A DNA stretch of 64,000 bases from assembly GCF_019578655.1 (NCBI RefSeq), contig NC_063258.1:30694802-30758801 (forward strand), read 5' to 3'. Origin of the DNA: Ricinus communis (taxonomy: Eukaryota; Streptophyta; Magnoliopsida; Malpighiales; Euphorbiaceae). Each line of letters starts with the position of its first letter. Position 1 is the first letter of the stretch. Shown here piece by piece: positions 48,062 through 59,374 of the stretch. Below the pieces are notes generated by a model. The model was not told where the DNA came from. It did not search any database and saw only the letters and a list, made by a program, of their open reading frames with translations. A program made the translations under genes and the position numbers.

Positions 48062-50781
48062 ACATTAACTATGTCTGTCTGTCTGAATTGCCTTATAATT
48101 TTTCTTTTTCTTCTCTTTTGTAACTCGAAGGTTTTCTTTTTCCTTTCTTTTTTTTCCTTTTCAAATGGTGTGTGTTATTTAGCTACTTATTATATGTGCA
48201 TATTCAACAATGAAGAAGATGAGACTATAAATGCTTATGTTAAATTAATGGGGTGGTTTACAGTATTAACCTAGCTACATATATAAAAGAAACTATTAAG
48301 CCTGTCAAGTTATAAAAATTAGGCTTACAAAGAAAAGAAAAAAAAAAAACAACTTTTAGTTATATCCTGTTAGATGCATATTCATTACTCATCATGGCTT
48401 TGCATTTCCACAGTTTTGTTCTCTACTTAACAATTCTTTTTCTATGAAAATTATTAACTTTTTTAATAATCGTTATTAATAAAATAAAAAAAAATGAGTA
48501 AAATACTCTCGGTACTGTGCAAAGCGATCACTTTAAGGCCTGCGAAATAAAATCATATATTAGCCAAATTAATTAATTAACATGATTGCCGAGGGTTACC
48601 AACTTTAGCTTATTTAGTTATTTGTTTATTAATTGATAATCTATATTTTCATTGATTTCCGATTGGCCAACAAAAAATTTCGAGTCAGGCAATTAATATT
48701 TATACTTAGACCAAAATTCTTCGGCTCTCCCAAAAAGTCACAGAGGTTTGATTTGGACTTTTCTGAATAATTGAATTATTGTGTGTGCCATATAATTATA
48801 TGTTTTGGTATTGTTTCAATCAAGTAAATATAGGTTATCAACAAAAAAACACAAACCATATTTTCTTTGGAAATCATTCAATACAATTTGACATATACAA
48901 TACAACCCTATCAATGGGGTTTTTAGATGAAATGTCCATATCCTTTGCCGCTTAGACGTAACTTTACTTAAATGAATCAATGGATAATATATATATAGTT
49001 CAAAATGATATTTTGATTACGTGTTACCTATAATATGAGATGAGATAATTGAAATCAGAAGCAAATAGAAAAGTCATTTCTTATTTTTGGTACACATTAT
49101 AGCTGGGAATAATTCATATTTATACATATTAAATGTTAATTCCACCAAATAGGATGCTGAATTACATTTTCTATATGTAGAACTTACAACTTTATAAAGG
49201 TACAATTCCCGCACTTAACATCTATTTTTTGAGATAAAAATTGTTCTTCTAAGACTGCACTTATATATGCAGTCTCAAGTCAAAATCTCAAATTAGATGT
49301 TAGAGTACGTATATATCACATTGAGAATAAATATATTTTTTTTTTTTTTAAAAAAAAGAACATTGAAAAACTGATATTATCTCAAAAAATTATTTTACCC
49401 AAAAGCTTAAATTATTAAGGGAATATTTTTATTTTTAACGTGCGAATACCCGTTAGGTTTAAACTATTAAGGGTATTTCATAATAGTTTTTATCTCCAAC
49501 AATATCCAAATTTTAGACCTGCATACCAAAAATGAACTTGAAACAAAAGTGAAAAAATCAGCATCATACTAAATTGGCATGGACCCATTGTATATGAATT
49601 ATTTGCACATACAATGGAACATCGGGTCCTGGCCGGCCACAAAACCTGGTAATTAAAAGTGAATGGACATTGTATATCAGTGAGAGACAAAAGTAAACCT
49701 CGAAAATAACCTAATTGAATGCGAAAGAACAAGGGAAAGAAACTCTAAGATTAATTTGCTTGATAAACAAGTAACTTACTCGAGTGAAACGAGCTTGTTC
49801 CTCATCATTTTGACTATATTTCGACTCCTGAATCAAACTACAAGGACTAAATTTTTATTTCTTTATGTGGATTCTTCATTTCTGTGTAAAATAATCATTT
49901 GGCTTTACCATATAAAAAGTAAATAAAAAAAGGGGTAAATAGAGAAAAGACAATGATGCATGGTTAGTTATGGAACGTCCCCACATTATTGACATATATG
50001 CTTCTGATCGAGACCCAGCAGTGAGATGCTTTCATTCGAATTGCACTTTAATTGAGTTCAAGTTTATCCTATTTTATTATCTAAATCACCTAACCACTGT
50101 GTGGCCTTCCTCACCCGTGACCCTTTTATTTTATTTTATTTTATTATTTTTGCTTCTTTCTTTTGGCCTTCCACATTGATGATTGATGATTTGGTTCGAA
50201 CCATTATCTAGAATTCGATTTTTAGTTGGTTATGCCCCTTAGTAAAAGATGTTATTTTGTGCAAGTAATCATTATCCCAGAGTGCGATAGTCTCCCATGT
50301 TATTTCGTGTATGTTACCCATAATAAGAAGTGATTGTTATGTATTAATATAATGGATGTCGGACTATTTTTTTTAACGACAATCATTGCATTAAATATAT
50401 TTTTCAATTTTTATTATTTTTCATGTTAAAAGCTCACAACTAACTATAATTATTACGGTATGATGTTTTCCAATCAGTTTATGTAAAAAAAATCAATTGT
50501 GTCATGTGATCCAATGAGCAAAACCATTCATGAGCTATTTAAAAATCAATTAGATATCAATTTATTTAATAAAATTATATAATAAAACGAGGTGATTATA
50601 AATAAGTAAAACTTACATAATAGTATGTAAGTAAATTAACTTGTATATATGTAAGCTTGTAAACTAATTTGAAAATTAATATATCAATAACTTAAAATTA
50701 ATACATTTTCCATCATATTCAAATTCTCCTCAAAAAGAGCATAGCAAAGCGAGAATACTTATCGTCAATACAAATAAAATG
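48062..50781. other. DUF761 3' flank and intergenic DNA
   Basis: Probable 3'UTR for the first few hundred bases, then AT-rich DNA. Short frames at 49490-49732 (minus) and 49970-50179 (plus) show no family features. Confidence 0.5.
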
Positions 50782-51231
50782 TCAGAATCGGCGACTAAGC
50801 AAACCATGCCAGGAAACAAAAGCCTTTCGGCCTTTTTCCTGTAGCAAAATATCAATGGGCCCCGAAACTAAAACTTCTCCAAAATTCCAGGCTGAAATCG
50901 ATACAAACAGTGCCCTGAAGCCCAAAACAAATTGTCGTTTTATTTGGTTTAGACATTTCATAGACTGGGTTGCCACAATAAGAACCATGAACTGGGCCAG
51001 GCTGATTAAGACGTAAATTGGCAGTTTTGTTATCATATTCAACACCCTCCCATCCCCTGAGCATTTATTTGTGAGCCATAATACACCCACAAATAAATGC
51101 TGTCCTTGCTCATTATAAAATTTGAAAAGTTCAAATTTAAAATAAAAAATATTTCCCATACTAGCTGAGTTTTGACCTGCGGGGGAGTACCAAGAAAAAA
51201 GGCTAAAGACACAGATGTGGGAAATTCTCAT
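50782..51231 (-). other. GC-richer block with overlapping ORFs, unidentified
   Basis: A 149-codon frame spans the block; a second 70-codon frame (50852-51064) in another register reads LRLNQPGPVHGSYCGNPVYE and looks more protein-like. The composition is clearly less AT-rich than the surrounding 5 kb, and is gene-like. Neither frame matches a family I recognise. It could be a frameshifted gene fragment, a noncoding RNA gene or a captured segment. Confidence 0.25.
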
Positions 51232-54200
51232 AGATTGTTGATTCTGATTCTTGCTTGCTTGATTCAGGATATTGCTCAGGCTCTTTTAAATTCAATGGTC
51301 CAGCAACCTCACTTCATTCATTCTATTACTTTTCTGTTTTTTTTCTTCTTCTTATATATTGTGAAAAATAAACCCGTTTGAAAATTCAAACATTAGCCCC
51401 AACCTCCTCCTTTAGCAAAAAAAGAAAAAAAGTCTATTTTCGTGCATATATTAGTCGATTTTTACAAACAGTTCATAACTAGTTCGAACCTAGACTTTAA
51501 ATCATTAAGCATCTTGTGAGCTATTCAGAGCTCGGATCGATAAAAAGCTTGTCGATGTCGTTTATTAATTTAAGCAAACCGAGCTCAAATTCAATAATTT
51601 TATTAAAGTCAGCCTCTGTTAATTTATAAAAAAAAATAAACAGCTTCGGTTCCATTACAATTCAAGCATGTGATGTGGAAGTGTCCGGGCTCTGAAACTA
51701 TTTCCTTTGCTTGGTACTTTTTTCTCTTTTTCTTTTGGTTTTCAGTTTAGAAAGAAAGAAAGGAGAAAAGGGGTAAAATGAAGTTTGCATTATACAACCA
51801 AGAGACAACTACTCATCCTACAATCATGCGATTTATTTGTCTGCTCTTTTCATGCAACGCACGTGGATTACATGTTTCCTCAATCCCACCCTCCACACTG
51901 CTTTCATATTATTTTTAGTCCAATGTTCTTCCTAATAATTAAGGGAAAATACGTAAGATCAAGTTTTCCAGTTTTTTCTTCTCTTTTTCTTTTTCCAACT
52001 ATAAATTTCATTGCATTAGTACAAGGAAATCGCGGGAATACGAATTTTTTCTTTTTCATTATGTAAGTTCTATATATCATGAAATAAATATTATAAATAG
52101 TTATTAATATATATATGTTTTTAATTATTGAATGTTTAATGGATAACTAATTATACAAAATAGACAATCATCTTATTATATATCACCCGCTTTATTAATA
52201 ATTGAAAAATATGAGCCTCAAACTCAAAAATTTTAAATTTTTATAAATAAAAATATTCTAAGCCATTATTTCTTCTTTAATTTACTGCATTTTAAGAAGC
52301 GATTCAATAGTTGAACATTTATTTATTAACTTTTTAAAATGTCGTATTCATTAATTTAATAGATAGTTAGATTTTATTTCTCATGTCTCTCTCTATTTAT
52401 ATTAAATCAAAAAACTAAAACATTATATTAAAAATATTTTTGATAAAAGGTAGCACAATGAAAATATTCACGAGCCTTCTCCTTTATTTGATTATTTAGG
52501 TCTAATGCATATATTGACACCTATAATAAATTCACTCAAATGATAAAGGACTTTTTTTTGGTAACAAATGTTAAAGGATTTAAATTAAAAAAATTATTTG
52601 AGTTGGAATAAACATATTGTCAGACTGAATATATGGATGCAATTTTATTACAATTTAAATAATAAATTTGTATATTTATCACTCAATTATTTTACAGTAA
52701 TTAAATTTGTTTTTCCTGTACATGTTTTATTGTTGCCCAATTTAGAAAAGTTAAATTTGTAGAATACTGTAGTTTTTAGAATTTTTATAAACTTTTTAAT
52801 ACCTCCACTTTTTCTTAGTATTGCAATTTCTACAAAAAATAAAATAAAATTACACCTTTGGAATTAATAAATTTATTTAGATCCATAATAGTTAAATAAA
52901 TTTATAAATGATTTTGTTATAAATCTTAAAACTCTGTAATTTAAAACGCATGCTAACATTTATTTATCTATAAATAAAATAAATGTGTTATTCTATGAAT
53001 TTAATCTGACCCTCCGGACCGTATATTATTATTTATAATTATAATTTATCATATTATTATATTTTAGTGGTATTATTTCATAATTACTCATGGCCTAATA
53101 ATTTAATTTATAAAATATCTACTGTAACATAAGATGTTAAACAATATCACTATTGGTAAAAGAAATTATTAGACATTGTAAATATATAAAATTTCTGATA
53201 CATTATAATAATTACGATTATATGAAATTTTAATTTATTATACTATTTTATTTTGAGTAATAACAATTAAAGACTTTAAAAAAAAGTAAAATAATTTGTT
53301 TATATAAATTAAGCCGAAGAGAATGTTTTACATTTTTGTGTAAATATGATATAGAGGTGGGTCGATTACTGGCTATCTAAGATGCTTTCCTTCACTTAAA
53401 AAGAATCAGATAAAATTGAAATCATAATAAGTTAATACATTATTTTGCTTAATTAATTAAAAAAAACTCTTATATAGACTTTGTAATTATTTAACAATAA
53501 TCCTGCAGTGAACAACTTGAGCTAATCAGCAAGTAATGTTATATCTTTAATATTTATGAGAAATTAAGAAGGAAAATATGTGAATTAAGTATTGTTAAAG
53601 ACAAAGCTGTTCTCTTTGATTAATCAGCAATAACCCAATACTCAACATAAGTTCTCCAAAGAGCTAAACAAATAAAAAAATAATAATTAAATCTCTTTTT
53701 CTTTCTATTAACAATAGGGCTTAAACTGAGACACTTTAAAAAGATATTAATATATTTTCTGGAGAAAACTTTTTAGGGTCTAATATGACTTTTGAATAAA
53801 CACTCTGGTCAAAATCTAGTCATTTTCTTATATAGCAATTTAGTATACCCATGTTAATTAAGAAAAATTATTATCTATAATTGATGTATATATTATAATA
53901 AATAGGAAAGTGACACATATTATAAGTATTTTACACTTTGATATTGAATGTTTGACATATATTCTATCATTTAAATTGATAAATATGCGTGGAATCATTT
54001 ATCAATTTGCCAAGCATTGAAAAAGATTTTTACATTAATAAATTTTAATAATTGCAAAAAACTTTTTTTTTTTAGTTATGAAAGAATTTAAATCTCAGAC
54101 TTATAAGTTTATTTGTTATTTCATATAATTTTAATTTATCTAGTTTTTATCTTTTCTTAACATGCTATTAAGTAATTTTAAAAATAACTTTAAAAAATAG

Positions 54201-54570
54201 TGTGATTGATAAGCATATTATTTGATGGTTTTGTTTTGTTTCTTCTTTTACTAAGGTTAGACTATTAAGATGCATACTTCATCTATACAATAATTCTATA
54301 ACTCATTTGGTTTTTTATTTTTTGAAAACTACTCATTTGGAGTTAATTCACGAGTTTTAAGTTAATCAGGAAGATCATAATCTATAATATTTATAAAAGG
54401 AAGATCATATTTTTCTTCGAAACTCTACTTGGTAACATTTTATAGAACCACGTTGCGGAATTTCAATAAAAAAAATTGACTTTTATGTGGCCATAAAATA
54501 ATTTATTATATTATTAAATATTTTTCAAATAAAATAAAAATATTAAACGCATTCAAATAAAATAAAATAA
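51232..54570. other. AT-rich intergenic region
   Basis: No coding frame, RNA gene or clear repeat recognised. Confidence 0.5.
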
Positions 54571-54655
54571 TTAAATATTCATTAAAATAAAATAATAGCT
54601 AAATATAATATAAAAAATTACTGATTATATCACACCACTAATTTACTTATATATA
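54571..54655 (+). repeat. Direct repeat, copy A
   Basis: Matches 54821-54903; shared pattern TAAATA.T.ATTAAAATA.AAT.....TAGCTAAATATAAT followed by TGATTATAT and TAATTTACT. Confidence 0.6.
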
Positions 54656-54820
54656 TACTTTTTATTAAATTTAAATTTATTAAAAAATAGTTGTAATATC
54701 AAATATTTATTAAAATAAAATATAGTTGATTACATCTTATAATATAATATATTTATAGTTAAAATATTTAAACTAAAAATTTAAATCTCTGTGCATTACA
54801 ATAAATAAATAAAATGATAA

Positions 54821-54903
54821 TACTAAATACTTATTAAAATAGAATGGTAGCTAAATATAATAACAAATTAGTGATTATATAGTGGCGTTAATTTACTATA
54901 TAT
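54821..54903 (+). repeat. Direct repeat, copy B
   Basis: Second copy of 54571-54655, 250 bp downstream. A partial third copy (CAAATATTTATTAAAATAAAA) lies at about 54698. Together they look like a decayed tandem array. Confidence 0.6.
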
Positions 54904-55029
54904 TTATTATAATTTTTTCAATTATTTTTTGACTTAATTGCTAAAAAAAATTTAAATTTTGCACTTGTTATCAAATATAGCATGTAATTTTTAAGTTTTT
55001 AATTTCAATACCACATTTTAATATTAATT

Positions 55030-55330
55030 TCAATTTTAGCATTTAAATTATCTATTAAATATGCTAGCTTGACGTGGACTCTGACAACAACAAAAAGAAA
55101 TCGAGTCAACATTAAAATTGTTGATTTTTCCCATTACTAAAATATTATCATTTAAGTAAAAAAATTAAATTTTTCATATTTTCTTAACTTTAGAGTTTTA
55201 TTAATTTTATGTGCTTAAATGACAACATTTTAATAGTGAGAGTACTGACTGAATTCCTCATTTTTATTATTGTTGTCGGAATTCAGGCAATGTCAATAAA
55301 TTTTATTGATAATTTCACCGAAAGTTAAAA
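55030..55330. mobile_element. Fold-back (MITE-like) element
   Basis: A near-continuous palindrome about 300 bp long centred near 55175. The inner arms are ACTAAAATATTATCATTTAAGT at ~55136 and GCTTAAATGACAACATTTTAAT at ~55211. The middle arms are CTGACAACAACAAAAAGAAAT and ATTTTTATTATTGTTGTCGGAAT; the outer arms are AAATTATCTATTAAAT and ATTTTATTGATAATTT. It is noncoding. Confidence 0.65.
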
Positions 55331-57333
55331 TAAAATAATAACTAAATAAAATTATTTTTTATAATGTAATATCTTTTATTAAAATGAGATATTTCAAACT
55401 AAAATTTATATCACTGCAAAATCTACATATAAATTTCACTTTGTAATTAAATTAAACTCGGTTCCCTCGTAATTAGATTTAATCACTTAAATAGTTGAGG
55501 ATGGAATTTGATTATAAAAAGAGAACTATATTTTCTTTGTCACGAGATTTGATTATATTAAATTTTTATTTATTTATTTGAAAATCAAATATTCCTAAAC
55601 GTTGATTATGGTCTATTAAATTAGGGGTTTGTCAACAGTTGAAGAATTTAATTGATAAAATAAAAATTATTTTGATTATTCACAACAATTTTAATTTTTT
55701 ATCAAAATATTATATAAAATAAAAATATTTTTTATTTATATAAAACTCAATGGACGGTGAATTAGATAACATGAATTATAGTAGGCCTAAAATATAATAG
55801 AAAAAATAATTTACAATCCAAAACCAAACTATTTTGATAATAAAATTCTAGCTCTGAGCTACGAGAGAATTCCAAGTTTTTCAGGCGGGAAAAAAAAGAA
55901 CTTTCTGGTGTTGTATTTTTCCTTTATGGTACATTATAACACTAATACGCAGGGCAGAAATTGGTCATTATTAACAAATTTTCTATATTTTTCCTTAATC
56001 GGTAATTGTTATTTGATTGCTAATTTTTTCAAATTAAGTAATTTTCTATTAATATTATATATTATATATATTTAACACTACCGAAGTTCATTGCAGAATG
56101 ATGGTAAAATAAATGGAAACAAACGCAAAACGGGGTGGATTGGATCAGCTTCAGTACAGGAATCTTAGTTAATCTAGTCCAGGATTTTAAAATCACAGCT
56201 AATCTATTTACTACTTTATATATATTATATACAGCATTTTATTGAAATCAAACTATATCATAAAACAAAAGTTCAATATATTACTTATTTTATAAATCTA
56301 AAATAAAAATTAATTTAGCTCTTTATACCATCTTTGTCTTTTTAATTAATTTTAACATCTTCAATTAATATGCTTTTTTTTTATATATATACATATATAA
56401 TATTTTTTTATATTTTTAAATAATAAAACTACCATTGAGGTGCTTTAAATTGTTAACTATTAGTTCAAATGTCTTAAATATATTATTTTTATTAAAGTTG
56501 TTGCATATCTTTTCAATGCGTCGCTATATCTTATTTTACAGCTTTTTTCTTCTCTTTTTATTTTTATTTTTATGATAAATGGAATAAGACATTAATATTG
56601 TCTTTCCTTTTATAAATAGCGCACATCAAGCCGACTTACATATAACATTTAAAATTTTAAATCAAATAAAAGAGACATCAAAATATTTAAATTTTAAAAT
56701 CACATTTCTTTTTATAGATAAAAACACCTAGCAACAATTATATAATAATAAAATTTAAATTATTTCATTAGAGAAGTAGTATAATATAATAATTAGTAAG
56801 TTTGAATCCTAAAGATATTTTTACTATATTATTAGAATAAAGTACTGAATTATTTAATTTTATTTATCGATTAAATCAAATAAAGTAGGAGAGTAATTAA
56901 AATAAAATAGAATAAACACATAAAAAACTAATTGCTAGGTCAGAGTGAAAATCTTTTACATTTTTTTGAAAAAATGAGAAACTAATATTTTTATAATGTA
57001 TGAAACGGGTGAAATTAAAGGTATTTGCGGTAGTGTCTGAAATGGAATTTGGAGGCTGACCACTCTTATCCAAAGACTCGATTTATTATCACTCAGTTAT
57101 TTTATTTATTAGCAGCAAATTAAATAATTAAGTTTAAGAAATTTTAACCCTTTTGCCTATGGATTAGATCCAAAAAAATAAAAAAATAATATTGTTGATT
57201 AACTTTGGTTCTGCTGATATTAATAATAGAATTACAGTTTAATTGTAAAAAGAAAAAAATAAGAGAGAGACAGAAAAAAGAAAAAAATCAGGAAGCAACA
57301 AAAGCTCTATTTCTCTCTCTCTGAGTACTAAAT
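55331..57333. other. AT-rich intergenic region and kinase gene promoter
   Basis: No gene seen. From about 57240 the sequence turns purine- and CT-rich, as in transcribed leaders. Confidence 0.5.
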
Positions 57334-57358
57334 AGAAGAGAAGAGAAGAGAAGAGAAT
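57334..57358. repeat. (AGAAG)n repeat
   Basis: About five AGAAG units in the presumed leader or core promoter of the kinase gene. Confidence 0.9.
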
Positions 57359-57547
57359 CCTTTTCTTTCCATTTACGTCCACAGATCTCCATATTCCTAC
57401 ACACCAAACCCTAGTTTTCTCTCTCTACAGCTATCTATTCCTTTCTTTATCTCTCTGAATTTTTAAAAGCCTTTCGATCGAATTTTTTAATATATAAGAA
57501 TATATATTTTTTTAAAATTTGTATTTGATGATTCTAGAAGAACCTCA

Positions 57548-57616
57548 ATGAATCTATCCACCTTCATGGACCGCCACCGCCACCGCCGCCGCCGCCGTCC
57601 ATCTTACGATGCCTGA
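57548..57616 (+). promoter_or_regulatory. Upstream ORF overlapping the kinase start codon
   Basis: An ATG at 57548 opens a 22-codon frame (start MNLSTFMDRH, then an Arg/His run from a CCGCCA/CCGCCG repeat, end RPSYDA). Its stop, TGA at 57614-57616, lies inside the kinase coding sequence, so the uORF overlaps the main ATG (57609) by 8 nt in another frame. Such an arrangement usually lowers translation of the main ORF. Confidence 0.6.
57571..57599. repeat. (CCG/CCA)n trinucleotide repeat
   Basis: GC-rich repeat in the kinase leader. It encodes the Arg/His run of the uORF. Confidence 0.9.
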
Positions 57617-59337
57617 GCTGCGCCAGAGAAGAAATCGGACGCTTAAGAAACCTAGCCTGAACCCGAATCAGAATCCGATTAAGCGCACTGTACAGACTCG
57701 ACAACAAAGAAAAGAGAAATCGGTCGCTGTTGATGATAAAAACAAAATTAACAATAATATTCTGAAACTTGATACAACGACACCGTTTAAGGATTTTAAA
57801 GAGGAGGTTGCAGAGAAGTCCATGGATGAGTACGATAGCGGCGGTCGCAGCGGCGATAAAGGCGCCGGCGCTGAAGATGAAGGAAGTACCGCTCCACTTC
57901 CTGAGAAGGTGAGAGAATACTTTTTTTTTTTTTTGTTATCTTTATGGTTTTCTGTGTGGATGATGAGAAATGTTTACTACGAGGAAGGGAGAAATGAAAG
58001 GAAGTACGAAAAATTCTGTTGGAAGTTTTTGGATTTTGGTGTCATTTGAGGTATTTCAATGGAAGTCTTTTCTGGTTTGATGTTAGAATGTGTTGAAGGA
58101 AAACGAAATGGAATTTAGTTCGTTTTTTCATTTATCAGCTAACTTGTAATTTAGACTGAGAATAACTGGTGGTGGTGTGATTACTGCCAAAGGAAATGCA
58201 ACATTTACCTGTTTTGGTTTGTTTAAACAGGTTCAAGTTGGGGGCTCCCCGTTATACAAAATAGACAGAAAACTGGGTAAAGGAGGTTTTGGACAAGTAT
58301 ATGTTGGCCGCCGCATTAGTCCCACAGCTTCTGGAGCTGCTTTGGTCTGTCTTCTCATATTGTGCCACTGCTTGATAACCTATAATGCTTGATCATATTA
58401 TATAAATGCTAACTGGGCAATGCATATAGGTAGCACTGAAATTTGAGCACAGAAGTAGCAAAGGATGCAATTATGGACCACCCTATGAGTGGCAAGTTTA
58501 CAAGTGAGAATCCTTTATTGTTGTGTGTTATAAATTAATTTCATATTGGTACTGCATGTTCATGAAATAAGCGTCTTTGTGAAGTTATGACCTTAGGCTT
58601 TATGATTGTTTATATAGTGCACTTGGAGGAAGCCATGGTGTACCACGAGTTCATTACAAAGGCCGACAAGGTGACTACTATGTCATGGTATGCATTGTTA
58701 GATTTGGCACCTTTTTTTTTTGGGTCTTATGGTCGTTAATTTAGTCACATTTTTTTTTTTTTAAAGTTATTGTCTTAGTTGCATGACGAAGTGATACTAT
58801 TAATGCAGGTAATGGATATGCTTGGACCTAGTTTATGGGATGTTTGGAATAACAATTCCCACACGTAAGTTCCTTAAATTTGGCTGTTAATTAACCGTAT
58901 CAATATTTATGCGCACATCTGGCATTAACTTGTTATTTTGCAATTTCAGGATGTCCATTGAAATGGTTGCTTGCATTGCCATTGAAGCAATATCTATACT
59001 TGAGAAGATGCACTCGAAAGGGTATTTCATTTAATGATATTTATGCTGTTAATGCTATATATATGAAACTTTTTTGATTGCTGGTCTGAATGTACTTATT
59101 TACTCATATATCGCTAAGATTTCAGATTCTGAGAGTGCTCATATGATTAAATGTTTTGATGCACTGCTTGAGGTTCTTTTGTCCATATCAGCCTTATGCT
59201 TTGTTAATTACCGTGTAATTGGTGGCCTAATAACATGCAGTCCTTGATTTTTCTTGCGCTTTAAGATAGAAAGTCCTATTACCATTAGCTGGATGAATGA
59301 CTTTTAGTCATTAATTCTAGATTAACTACATTGGTTC

Positions 59338-59374
<37 letters not shown>

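Noticed and set aside
50190..50215. Possible tRNA T-arm (GGTTCGAACC)
   Set aside because: No matching acceptor, D-arm or anticodon-arm sequence at the required distances on either strand.
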